From Anthracocystis setariae (Eukaryota > Basidiomycota > Ustilaginomycetes > Ustilaginales > Ustilaginaceae): 64,000 nucleotides of DNA. A model generated the notes under the pieces. That model saw only the letters and a list, made by a program, of their open reading frames with translations, was not told the origin of the DNA and ran no database searches. Each line of letters starts with the position of its first letter. Position 1 is the stretch's first letter. The stretch spans positions 1,364,001 through 1,428,000 of the forward strand of contig CAKMXJ010000003.1 of NCBI GenBank assembly GCA_928724745.1, in the 5' to 3' direction. This document shows positions 37,530-47,597 of the stretch, in pieces. A program made the translations under genes and the position numbers.

Positions 37530-39723
37530 CGGCTTCGCACGGGAGCTGCTTCTAAGCTGTTGTGAGGTAAATCAGCACATCTGGGTCAAGCCTATCACCA
37601 TGCAGTTGGATTTGAGAGGATGCGGTTGTGATCCGCTGTCGGTGCAGAAAAGCTGCGTCGAGGTGGGGGAGACAAGCAAGTCGAGCGAGTCTGTTGACCT
37701 TTGCTATCGAGGGAGAGCCATGAACAGCGGGGCTAGCTGATTGCTGAGAGGTGACAGCTATAACGTGATCCGACGTGGCCAGATTATACTCTGAGACGCG
37801 AAGATGTGAAGAGTGGTCGATGAAGGCGAGGTGCAGTCGCAGTGGGCTGTTCGCAATCGCTCGCCAAGAAACAAGGGAGAGGACCGTGAACGAGAACAGA
37901 GCTGGTGACGATGGCGTGGCTGTTACTGTGATGCGTATGTCCGAGAACAGTGCGCTTGATATCCAGGGCGGGAATTAGTTAAGATCTTGTCGCTGGGGAC
38001 GCTATCAAGCCAGTGACGACGGATAATGAATGGAGGGAATGAAGGATGTCGATGGACTGGCTGCCTCGGTGGTTGCGATGCCATGGACAGCAGAGCTTAC
38101 CTGTTGAGGAACGTGAGCACGCACATACAGTACAGTAGAGCACGGAAAATGCAGGCTCCGCCACCGCTCTGATGTATCACGGCCGGCGAAATGAGCAGAA
38201 ACCTGTCCTGTAACTGGACCTGCACCTGGAACCACTTTCGAGGCGGAGGAACAACAACCTTTTTTTTTTTTTTTTTTTTTTGGTAAAATGGTGCAGCCCA
38301 AAATTGAGCCCTTGCTGCGAGCAGAAAAATCCACCAAATTCAAACAAATATGTTTCTTACAGCCATCGGCACCACCGATTGCAAATCAAGGAAAAAAGCG
38401 GCACGGTGCACCCGCCAAAGCTGAACGGCACTTGTCTACTCTTTGTAACTGTACTCTACTGTACCCATGCTGTCCAATACAGTACTGTATACTGCACTGT
38501 GCAATTCCGCGGGCTCCCTCTTTGTTGCAGACTTCCGCCGTTTCGGGGGCAGCAGACCGACCCTCTTCAATATATAAAAAACCTTTTTTTTGGTTAGTTC
38601 GTGTCTGCAGATTGAGAGTGCGGATGCTCGCAGCTTCAACACTTCGTATGCGAGACGAGTGGCATGCAACGTGCACCACTTTTGTGATGACCGCGCTGCT
38701 GTTCATCGGACGTGCCAACGGCTTCTCAGAGCCGAGCCCTTCTTTCCGCCTCTGTTCGTTTGAGGGAATCAGTCGGAATCTATCATGCTTCTGACTCTCA
38801 TACGCCTCTCTTGGGTCTACGATCTGAATGCACGTTCTGCTTGCCAATGGCCTGCCCTGTGTCATAGGCCTCGCATCGTGGCGAAAAATATACCGGCACT
38901 CTCAGGCGCGGCTCTTCGTCTGCTCTTCCTTTGATCACCACCACAGGCTGAGCTGATGGCGAGGTCCTGTGATCTCAATCTTGCCTTGGTCTACTCTTTC
39001 CAGAGCTGGCATGCTGACGTGACATGATCGTCGCCTAGGACATCAGCAAGCAGATCAATTCAATTGGAGCGGAATTCATTTCATTCCCGTTGAGACCTTG
39101 AATGAGAACTTCGCTTCACTGGCGCAATCGAAGGGCCGACGCTGGTGCCTCGGGCTCGGATCGGTGACCCTTGGTGGCATCGAAAGCCTCTGCGATAAGG
39201 CAGTAGCACTTGAGCATAACACATGTATCTCATTTACGCATCGGGCTTGGCTGTGCTCCTCGTTGTCAGCGTGGTGGTCCACCCCGCGTTTCGTTGCGAG
39301 TAGTGCCAGCACTGATACAAAGGTGTGCCTTGCTTTTCAACCGTCTCTGTCGCCTCCGTTGCTTTGTCCTGCCTTCATAAGCAGTGGACTCAGGATTCGT
39401 CGCATCTGCAGGTCGACGCCCACCTTCAAACTCAGGTGGGGTCTTTCTTGCTCATCGGGCTATCGTTGGATGTCCGTCTCGGCAGCGGGCGGTCAAGCTG
39501 ATCAACTTGGGCTCAGTTGGCAACAGATCCATACCTGCAAAAAGTATCGACGCAAATATTCCGGTCCAAAATCCGGCCACTTAATTCATGAGCGAAAAGT
39601 GCACGAGTCAAGATTTCTGGAAAAAGTGCGACCACAACTTTGCGGTGTCACACCATCTGGATCGGATCGATACCCTCTCAGTTGCTCGTCGAAAACAGGC
39701 CCACCTGCCTCGGTATCAGCAAG
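37530..39723. other. 2.2-kb divergent intergenic region, kinase/KIN17
   Basis: The region contains a run of 22 T (38260-38281). It also has clusters of TACTGTAC-like sequence at 38126-38137 and 38447-38510. Overlapping ORFs of 159-224 codons on both strands (38288-38794, 38386-38865, 39098-39772) show no domain and shadow one another. A hydrophobic 26-codon ORF (39223-39303) is noted under findings. No supported gene. Confidence 0.5.
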
Positions 39724-40818
39724 ATGGGAAAGGCTGAGGCAGGATCGCTCAAAGCGATCTCGAACGCCATGAAGGCCAAGGGGCTGACCAAGCTGCGCTT
39801 CTACTGTCAAATCTGTCAAAAAGCTTGCCGCGACGAAAACGGTTTCCGCAGTCACCTCGAATCGGAAGCACACGTCAGGCAGATGGATGTGATCGCTACC
39901 TCCGGCGGCGCACAGAAGGTCATTGATGGCTTCAGTGCCACATTCCAGAAGGAGTTCGTGCAACTACTCAGTCGACGATTCGGTACCCGTCGCATTCGAG
40001 CCAACCAGGTATACCAAGAGTACATTGCCGATCGTCATCACACGCACATGAACGCCACTCAATGGACTAGCCTTTCCGAGTTCGTCAAGCATCTGGGTCG
40101 GGAGGGCATTGTTCAGGCTGAAGACACCGATCAAGGCTGGTACATCACCTGGATCGACAACTCGCCGGCAGCGCTGGCGAGGCAAGATGCGCTGCAGAAG
40201 ATGGAGCGCGCAAAGATGGACGATGAGCAGAGACAGCGTCGCTTGCTGGAAGAGCAGATTGCAAGGGCATCTCGAACAGCTGGAGGTGGCGCAACAAATA
40301 CATCCAATGGAGCTGCAGACGGAGCCGCTCAACTTCCAGACAAGTCTTCAGAGGGCCTACAACGCTGCGGCAACAGTCCGATTCGGATCGGACTCTCTCT
40401 CGGATCCTCTACTCGCAAGCCTGAGATCGCCTCGAACGCCTCAAAGTCCGACAAATCGGCAAAATCTGCCACCGTTCCCGATGTCGGTGCGCCTTCCTTA
40501 TCGTCGACGGGCTCAACAACAGCACCCCACACGATGCCTGCCTCATCGGATTCCGCACCGTTACCGACCAAGACAGGATTCAACGTGCTCAAGTCTGTGT
40601 CCAAAGCATCGAACCCCCTCAAGCACGCAAACTCTTCAAGCAGTAGCAGCGCAGCAGGTGCTCGCTCGGCAGGCAAGGCAAGGCCGCCCACCAACATGAC
40701 GATGGCAGAAAAGATCATGCAAGAAGAGCTTGCGCGCAAGAAACGAAAGGCCGAGCCCTCATCAGGACCATCAATTGGACCACAGATGCAGCAAGGTCTC
40801 AAACGAAGCCGATTCTGA
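39724..40818 (+). CDS. KIN17-like zinc-finger protein (DNA replication/RNA processing)
   Basis: The 364-aa protein starts MGKAEAGSLKAISNAMKAKG, the conserved N-terminus of the KIN17 family. A C2H2-type finger follows at about residues 26-51 (YCQICQKACRDENGFRSHLESEAH pattern), then the KIN17 winged-helix domain (FLxLLxRRFGTRRIxANxVYQEYI..., ending QGWYITWID) at about 75-150. A Gln/Arg-rich coiled-coil segment comes next. The rest is Ser/Ala-rich and ends in a basic KRSRF. It lacks the C-terminal SH3/KOW tandem of animal KIN17, resembling the shorter fungal Rts2-like forms. Family members bind curved DNA and RNA and are linked to replication, DNA damage response and splicing complexes. The ATG at 39724 is chosen over 39640 by conservation. 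Confidence 0.9.
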   Translation: MGKAEAGSLKAISNAMKAKGLTKLRFYCQICQKACRDENGFRSHLESEAHVRQMDVIATSGGAQKVIDGFSATFQKEFVQLLSRRFGTRRIRANQVYQEYIADRHHTHMNATQWTSLSEFVKHLGREGIVQAEDTDQGWYITWIDNSPAALARQDALQKMERAKMDDEQRQRRLLEEQIARASRTAGGGATNTSNGAADGAAQLPDKSSEGLQRCGNSPIRIGLSLGSSTRKPEIASNASKSDKSAKSATVPDVGAPSLSSTGSTTAPHTMPASSDSAPLPTKTGFNVLKSVSKASNPLKHANSSSSSSAAGARSAGKARPPTNMTMAEKIMQEELARKKRKAEPSSGPSIGPQMQQGLKRSRF

Positions 40819-42301
40819 TTTGATCAAAGCAACCTCGACCTCGGTCGCCAAACGAACACAACATCTCGCCAACAACATACCCAACATGCCTGTATTTATA
40901 TCTAGACGCCTATGCTTCCGACCAAGTTGGACGCGATCAATGCGTTGTATCATTATGTCACTTACCCGCTGAGACACTTTGCGCCTCCCTACAGATCAAG
41001 ACTACATGGTCTTGACCAAAACCAGGCAGAAGCTTGTGTTGTGTGGATGTGATGGGCCGCACTGTGCCGTCCGCAGACGTGGTGGACACGATGCCAAGTG
41101 AAACAGTAGCTGCACTCTTGAAGGAAACTTGCAGCGTTTCTGAGCCGCTGTTGCTGAAAAGCCGATAGAAGACAGATGTGGTCTCAACGTACCTTGTAGG
41201 CATGCAAGATGGGCGGGTAAAGCAACACGAGAGGACACTGGAGAGCATTCCATCGCAAAGAATAAGGTGTGGTCCCAATACGACGAGCCGGCTTTTGACC
41301 GGCTTGATCGGATTTCGAGTCAATTTGAGGTGAACAAGTCGCGATGGCTTTCTGGACTCCACTAAAGAATCTGTACTGTGCTGTGCTGTACTATATTGTC
41401 TAGGACGGGCCCAGCGCACTTCGGGGACACTTTCTTGGACCAACTTCATGCGCCAAGAGAATTTGTATGCACCCTTTCCACACCGACTTGTAATCACAAC
41501 TACGACAGTCACCGAATGCGAAGTAGATTTGGAGAGCCAGCAAGTCTTGGCTCTCCTAGTGAGTCTTGGCTCTCCTGCTGCAACATGCTGCTTGCCCTCT
41601 GAGGACACCCGCGAACCACCGCTCCATCGAAGCATGCTTCCGAAGCCGATCCTCTTCATTCTAGCACTCAAATTCTGAAGCACACGTCTGGCATCGCTGC
41701 TTGCTAGGCGCCAAGTGTTCACATCGGCGAGTTGGAGTGCTAGGCCGTACTCCGGCCCACTCCAAGCCAAGCCTCCGACTGTCCCAGCCAAGCCTCGTGC
41801 GCTCCGGCAGCTTGTGCATCAGCCAGAGGGCACTAATCCAAATTTTGTCATGAGAAGACCACCATGATGTAAGCGGGCTTGCAATCTGTCCATGATCCAA
41901 CGACAACAACCTTTTCTGCTTCATCTCCATCATCAGCGCTTCCCACCTCGAGCATCACCTAACCCCTGTTTTCATCTTTGTCATAACATCTCGTGCCCCT
42001 ACAACAACGAGCAGCAGCAAACGATTCCGTTCCACAGCACTTGCGTACCATCATCGCCATCTGCGAAGCGGCCAAAGGCGGGCCTAGATCCCTCGATCCG
42101 AGTGTCGTGACCGTCCTTTCCACGTGCTGTTCTCAGGAGCCTTTCCTCGTTTCGAACGCAATCCTCGACCTTACCCAGAGCAGTGAACGAGGCATGGCAC
42201 TCGCCTCCCGCTAGTCCTAGCGCCATTAACTCGCAAAGCGGCAACAGCGCACTTTTTGACAGGATCCGAAGCCAGCGTCTCCTCGCGCAACAATCTCCAC
42301 C
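40819..42301. other. Intergenic region
   Basis: This 1.48-kb region contains a CTGTACTGTGCTGTGCTGTACTATA stretch (about 41371-41395). A 15-bp direct repeat AGTCTTGGCTCTCCT lies at 41543-41557 and 41562-41576. A 277-codon frame on the minus strand (40958-41791) has no domain and runs through the TACTGTA repeat, so I do not accept it. The last 400 bp look like a pyrimidine-rich leader for the next gene. Confidence 0.5.
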
Positions 42302-43010
42302 ATGGCTCCGAATCCAATCACCCCTTTTGCAGGCATCAGTGCCTTGCCGTCGTCGACATCGACGTCGGCCCTGCCTTTCATGAGACGGGGAAGCCCCACG
42401 ACAGGATCTACATCCAACGACTCCTCATCGGGCTATCAAGTAGTCCGTGTCTCGTCCAAGATGAACGACCGCGGCGACTTCAATGGCACATGCACGAAGG
42501 ACGAGGCCATGGGTATCACCCCAGAGACGCCTGACGGATCCTGCACATCCTACTTTGCCGATGTCACGGACTATTGCTGCGCAGCCGTGGGAGGGATCTA
42601 CAACGCCACCTATCATGCATTCAACGTGTCCGAAACACAAGCTATGGCGCTAGATCACCCAATCTGCTCGACTTCCAACTATGCCGACATGTTTTCCTGC
42701 TACCAGTACGTCACAGAGACATACTGCTCGTCAACCACACCCGTGCCCTACGGTGTGTGCAACAAAGACGGACCTGACACCAGTCGAGCTGTCCAGAAGG
42801 AGGTATCAGGTGCATGCCGAGCTCCGTCAGCCTCCAAATGGGCTTGGAGTCTGGCGCTCACTGCCATCGTCGCGTGCTCCGCGATCCAGCTCATGGTAAG
42901 TTGCACCTAGATGGATTATCTTAAGGGACGCTAGTTCTCATGCTGACCCTCGCAACCTTGCTTGCCTGTCAAAGCCTTAGGTGACGATGGTGGATCTTTA
43001 CCGCATGTGA
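42302..43010 (+). CDS. Cys-rich protein with C-terminal hydrophobic segment, one intron
   Basis: Joining 42302-42895 and 42981-43010 gives 207 aa; without splicing the frame ends at 42910 (202 aa). There is no N-terminal signal peptide. The first ~50 residues are Ser/Thr/Pro-rich. A central domain holds nine cysteines (including a CC pair) and three N-glycosylation sequons (NGT, NAT, NVS), which would suit a luminal or extracellular position. One hydrophobic segment (WAWSLALTAIVACSAIQLM) lies at the C-terminus. The intron has donor GTAAGT, a CTGAC branch-like site and acceptor TTAG, and replaces the tail SCT by TMVDLYRM. The protein could be tail-anchored, or GPI-like if an unrecognised upstream exon supplies a signal peptide. 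No family recognised. The ATG is in a strong CCACCATGG context. Confidence 0.62.
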
Positions 43011-43471
43011 CTCCAGGACTCTTTCAACTATACCCGCGGCGCCCAGCTCGCACCTCTCCCATCATGTATTGCGTAGACAGACGTCGCTTTCAGCTTGTAA
43101 CGTTCTTTCCGTGTATCTTTTCCGAGGAAGCTTCCTTCGGACCGAGTGGGGCTTTGATTTCCAAATGTTAAGAGGAATGAATGAACAACGTTTAGAAAAA
43201 AACAGATCTAGTTGATTCACGGCATTCGGAGGCGCGCGACGCGTGCCTGAGCAAACCGACCTTGAAAGTGACACCACACCCAAGCTTTCAATGCTCCAAC
43301 GCTCTCTTCCATTTCATGTTCCACCACGGCTCGTTGCCAACACCACCCCACCGGTCCAAGCCCGACCATCCGCTGAAGAATCACAGCTGGATGAGGAGGA
43401 CTCGTCAGCGAGACGCAGATTGAATCCAAACTATACCACAAGCTCGACTGGGAATCACCAAATTCGCCAGG
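43011..43471. other. Intergenic region
   Basis: This 461-bp spacer contains the 3' end of the Cys-rich gene transcript and the GCP3 promoter. Nothing specific recognised. Confidence 0.5.
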
Positions 43472-46400
43472 ATGGCTTCCTCCTCCTCAAGACCGATAAG
43501 CCTGGCAGGTCCATCGGCTTCAGCTCAGCAGCTTGACGATGCTGACATTGTGCAGGAAATGTACAGGCTGCTAGGCAATTTGACCCGCAGCTTTGTTCCA
43601 GCTACCCGTAAAAGGCGGGAAGAGACCAAGGAGGAACGCAGAGCACGCAAAGAGCTCAAAGATGCATTGGACGACATGGGCTATGATATCATCGAGTTGA
43701 AAGCTGAGGCTATCTCTGCAGCCCGCCGTCCAGAACAGAGCATGGTCATGGACTCGATCCAACGCAAGATCAGCCGTTTGTCCGTCGACGGAGGATACGA
43801 GACTGCTAATCGGTTTGCCAACATCATCTCCAGGCTGTCCGATCCCCAGAGCCCAAATCATCTTCACAACCTTCGTGGCATATTGGAGCTCTTGGATGCG
43901 CTGGCTTTTACGGCCGGAGAAGCGGGTTCTTTTGCGTCGCCTGCTTCACATGCGGTTTCGTCCGATAGACGTCGTGATCCAGACACGAGAGCAACATCGT
44001 ATGCGATCGCAGACACGCCAGCAACGAGTGCAGCCCCCGCTGCTTCCAACAACCCCACTGCTCCCAATTCTCTGACGCAGCGTGGCGCTGCCCCACATTT
44101 TGGCGAAAGACATACTGCGATAACGCGAGGCCGTCCTACGGGCGAGGGAGCGCCGCCTACTGCATCCCAAAAACCGATTCTAGAACCACATGCGCCAGAG
44201 GCACCGACCGGAACCACGAAGCAGCTCATCACAGCTGCGGAATTCGAGAAGGAGGGTCGACCCATCTCGAAAGCACAGCTGCTCCAAAACCTAAGGACAC
44301 GGCTGGGCACAAAGCAGATCCCCGAGCAGGAGTTGCTGCAGGATGTCATCTTCCTCATGCAAGGCATTAACGGCCGGCATGTGCGCTTCCAAGAAGAATT
44401 TCAGTACGACACAGGGAACCCCGACGGGGAAGTGACGGGGCCGGCTAAGGTGGTTAGGGTTGTCTTCAACGAAGGCGAAGCTGGTTACATCAATGCCCCT
44501 ACCAAACGCATCGTTCATCGGCTCGCTGAGCTCGGTCAGCTATATAAGAGGGTGTCTGAGTTCTCGCAGCAGAGGAGCACGATGCCCGCTTCAGGACTCA
44601 TCATGCAAAGCCTGTGCCATTCCATCTCGAACGAGCTCACTGGCTTCTATCGCCTTGTGGCGAGTCTCGAGGCGCAGATGAACTCGGCAAGCAAGATGGA
44701 CCGCAGCGACCTGGCACCGGGCCAAGCAGAACAAGGACGGCAATCATCCGGCGTAGCGACAACATACGTAACACTGAAACGACTCTCACTGTGGACCGAA
44801 GAGATGACGCTTCGATTCCGACTGATGAGCACCATCATCGAAAGCTGCCAGGATGCACATGGAGGCGCACTCGTCTCGCTAATCCACTCCTACACCTTCA
44901 ACGGCGATCCGTTCATTCGAAAGTTCACGTCGGGTCTGCTTGACGAGGTCTCGAAACCTTTCTTCCGTTCACTGTCGTTGTGGATCTACGAAGGGGAGCT
45001 GCAAGACCCGTTCCGAGAGTTTTTCGTCGAGCTCAACGATGATCCGAGCAAATCGGGTCAGAGTCGATCCAACACGGCAGGCTCCGATGGTGAGGCGCCC
45101 AGTTTCAGTGACCTCGACGGTGACGCAGCGTCGTTGTGGCAGAACAAGTTCATTTTCCGCAAGGAGATGCTGCCCAGCTTTTTGCAAGAGTCGTTCGGGC
45201 GTAAGATCTTCTCGACGGGAAAAAGCTTGAACTTTATCCGACGGAGCTGTGGCGACGGTGACTGGGTAGCTCGGCATACCAGCTCGGGTCCCAGCGTGGA
45301 GCTTCGGTACACAGATCTAAGCGGTCTCGAGAGCACGATAGAGCAGGCGTTTACCAGCGCCAGCAAGAGGTTGCTCGACATCTTCTTGGATGAATTTCGT
45401 CTTCTGGAGCATCTCCGAGCGCTCAAAGACTATCTCATGCTGGCTCGCGGCGACTTTGTGGACCTTCTGATGGCATCTCTGGGTCCAAGCCTGAGCCGGC
45501 CAGCCAACTCGCTCTTCCGGCACAACCTGACAGCGTCTCTGGAAACAGCTATTCGCGGTTCAAATGCTCAACATGACGACCCAGATATGCTGCGCAGACT
45601 TGACGCTCGCATCCTCGAGTTCAGCACAGGCGACACTGGCTGGGACACATTCACATTGGAATACAAGCTCGACTCTCCGGTCAACACGGTGCTGGACAAC
45701 CAGGCGATGATCGGATACCAGACCATCTTTACACATCTGTGGAAGATCAAACGAGTGGAACTCGCCCTGAACTCAAGCTGGCTGCGGCTGCACGAGACGG
45801 GAACATCGCTGTGCAGGATCAAGCGTGGTACTGGAAACACCATGTTGAGCGAGCTGCGACGCGAATCGCAGAGGACCATGCTGATGCTGTCCGAGATGAT
45901 CCATTTCATTCGTCAGATGCAAGGCTTTGCGCAGCTCGAGGTGATCGAGTACTCTTGGAACGACTTGGTCAACTTTTTCTCACGACGACAAGGCGATCTG
46001 GATGAGCTGATCGAGAGTCATCGAGCGTACCTCAACGCGCTGATCGGCAAAGTGTTGCTTCGAGGCGGCAAACGAGGTTCACAAGACTACCTGGCGGGCG
46101 AATTGAGAGCACAGTTCGACTCAATCCTTGCCTTCACCGTTGCTGCCGACGATCTGACGCATCTAGGCACGCGTGAGCTGGCGCTGCTCGACATGGAAAG
46201 GGGGGTCGTCGCGGTTGCCACCGAGCGCGGGGCACGGTCGCGAACAGTATCGACGAGCGGAGCCTCGGCCGGACCTTCAACACTCGCGCCTAGCGATCCA
46301 ACGGAGGTGGTCAAGATCGTTGAAAGGTTGAGTGAGGCATCAGCTGCATTCCAGGAGAGGATGGTGGTGATCGTAGGTGCACTCGAAAAGCATGCCAACC

Positions 46401-46519
46401 TGACTGTGCGAGATCTCGCCGTGCGACTCAACTTCAACGGGCGCTATCAAGTGACATCCCACCGTTCGGACGCTCGCAAGGAAAAGGCATCAGCGCCTTC
46501 GATAGCGGCCGCGTCTTGA
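43472..46519 (+). CDS. Gamma-tubulin complex component 3 (GCP3/Spc98/Alp6)
   Basis: A 1015-aa GCP-family protein that helps form the microtubule-nucleating gamma-tubulin complex at spindle pole bodies. The N-terminal third is α-helical, then disordered. GCP grip1 features begin with LLQDVIFLMQGINGRHVRF and continue through YINAPTKRIVHRLAELGQLYKRV, the SLIHSYTFNGDPFIRKF block and FREFFVE. They then run to KFIFRKEMLPSFLQESFGRKIFSTGKSLNFIR. The grip2 half includes YLMLARGDFVDLLMASL and the gamma-tubulin-binding region starting LEYKLDSPVNTVL. The 'F-QGI-G' segment and overall spacing fit GCP3 better than GCP2. The ATG at 43472 sits in GGATGGC context. The C-terminal ~60 residues are charged and poorly conserved. 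Confidence 0.92.
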   Translation: MASSSSRPISLAGPSASAQQLDDADIVQEMYRLLGNLTRSFVPATRKRREETKEERRARKELKDALDDMGYDIIELKAEAISAARRPEQSMVMDSIQRKISRLSVDGGYETANRFANIISRLSDPQSPNHLHNLRGILELLDALAFTAGEAGSFASPASHAVSSDRRRDPDTRATSYAIADTPATSAAPAASNNPTAPNSLTQRGAAPHFGERHTAITRGRPTGEGAPPTASQKPILEPHAPEAPTGTTKQLITAAEFEKEGRPISKAQLLQNLRTRLGTKQIPEQELLQDVIFLMQGINGRHVRFQEEFQYDTGNPDGEVTGPAKVVRVVFNEGEAGYINAPTKRIVHRLAELGQLYKRVSEFSQQRSTMPASGLIMQSLCHSISNELTGFYRLVASLEAQMNSASKMDRSDLAPGQAEQGRQSSGVATTYVTLKRLSLWTEEMTLRFRLMSTIIESCQDAHGGALVSLIHSYTFNGDPFIRKFTSGLLDEVSKPFFRSLSLWIYEGELQDPFREFFVELNDDPSKSGQSRSNTAGSDGEAPSFSDLDGDAASLWQNKFIFRKEMLPSFLQESFGRKIFSTGKSLNFIRRSCGDGDWVARHTSSGPSVELRYTDLSGLESTIEQAFTSASKRLLDIFLDEFRLLEHLRALKDYLMLARGDFVDLLMASLGPSLSRPANSLFRHNLTASLETAIRGSNAQHDDPDMLRRLDARILEFSTGDTGWDTFTLEYKLDSPVNTVLDNQAMIGYQTIFTHLWKIKRVELALNSSWLRLHETGTSLCRIKRGTGNTMLSELRRESQRTMLMLSEMIHFIRQMQGFAQLEVIEYSWNDLVNFFSRRQGDLDELIESHRAYLNALIGKVLLRGGKRGSQDYLAGELRAQFDSILAFTVAADDLTHLGTRELALLDMERGVVAVATERGARSRTVSTSGASAGPSTLAPSDPTEVVKIVERLSEASAAFQERMVVIVGALEKHANLTVRDLAVRLNFNGRYQVTSHRSDARKEKASAPSIAAAS

Positions 46520-47597
46520 TCCCTGTACTTGGCAGAGCATTCTCTGCATCTTTTAGATACCCAACCATCAAGCGCCAGACCTGAACACATGATTGCCCTC
46601 AAGTCTCGATATGTGAAGACAGTTTGGACGAATGCCATAGCTTGATGATCCCCAGATCTACAGTATGTCGGCGTCATGCGTGTGTGCATGTGCAAGGCCT
46701 GCGCCTCAGTTTCTGGCCTGGACTTTTTGAGCGAGTGATTCGTGGCCTAATCAGCTTGCAAACGCTTGCCCTCCTAGCCAATGCACGCGAAAATTCTGCT
46801 AGTCACAAGAGAGTGCGTGCGTCCTTTGTGAATTACTCGACAGCGTGCAAGGCTGCGGGGCGAGCAGGCTGTACTGTATACATGGGCTAGCCCTATTTCA
46901 GCCCCGGCAAGATTTGTGCCAAGTTGCTACTACAGTACTACCACCACTGTAGGAAGAAAAAGCTCAATTTCCAGGCTGATTTTCTCGCTGGCACACCACA
47001 CTGTATGCTCAAATTTGGCCGCCCAATTTCCACACGGTCTGAACGCCTGACGCTCGGACTCGAGCCATTTCGAATGTGCGATTCTGCAGCCGGTGCTGAA
47101 ATACATACTCTCTGTGTTGTACACCTTTTTTTTTTTTTTTTTTTTTTTTTTCTCTCTTTCTTTCTCTGTCTACGCCTGCACGCACTCCTCACACGCGCGC
47201 AAAAAAATGCACGCACGCGCTCTCGACCCTTGACGGACCATGCCGTGCCGCTCGTTTGACTGTGTCCTCTTTGAGCTCGTGACTGCTGCTGCAACGCTGC
47301 TGCATCGCTGCTGCAACGCTGCTCGCAACCCAATCAAGGGATCTACGGTGCTGCTGCATCGACTCTGAGTCTAAAGGCTCTTCTGGACCAACCCTTCCTG
47401 GCCTTATCTGGGTCGATCCTTCCTCTTTTCTCCTTATCGCCACATCTGCCCGTAGCGACGTTCGTATCCGTACCTTTTCCTACCATCACTTTGTGCCTTC
47501 TTCTTGCACATTTGGTGCACGATACCCATTCGATCCAAGGCTACGCCCGCATCCTCTCAAACGCATCTTTGGCTGCGTGACAACGTTCGAGCCGGCC
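46520..47597. other. Intergenic region with T26 run
   Basis: This 1.08-kb region between GCP3 and the RasGAP gene carries TACTGTA-type motifs (46869-46879 and 46929-46938). It also has a run of 26 T at 47126-47151 followed by a CTCTCTTTCTTTCTCT tract. CTGCTGCAACGCTGCTGC repeats lie at 47282-47325. The run of T is about 450 bp upstream of the RasGAP ATG. Confidence 0.6.

Noticed and set aside
38288..38865. Opposed 159-168-codon ORFs in the kinase/KIN17 spacer
   Set aside because: They shadow each other on the two strands and include homopolymer and TACTGTA-derived residues; no domain seen.
39098..39772. 224-codon ORF overlapping the KIN17 start
   Set aside because: It runs in another frame into the conserved KIN17 N-terminus and has no family features; KIN17 is clearly the real frame.
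40958..41791. 277-codon minus-strand ORF between KIN17 and the Cys-rich gene
   Set aside because: Low-complexity, no recognisable domain, and part of it is read out of the TACTGTA repeat (QYSTAQHSTDS).
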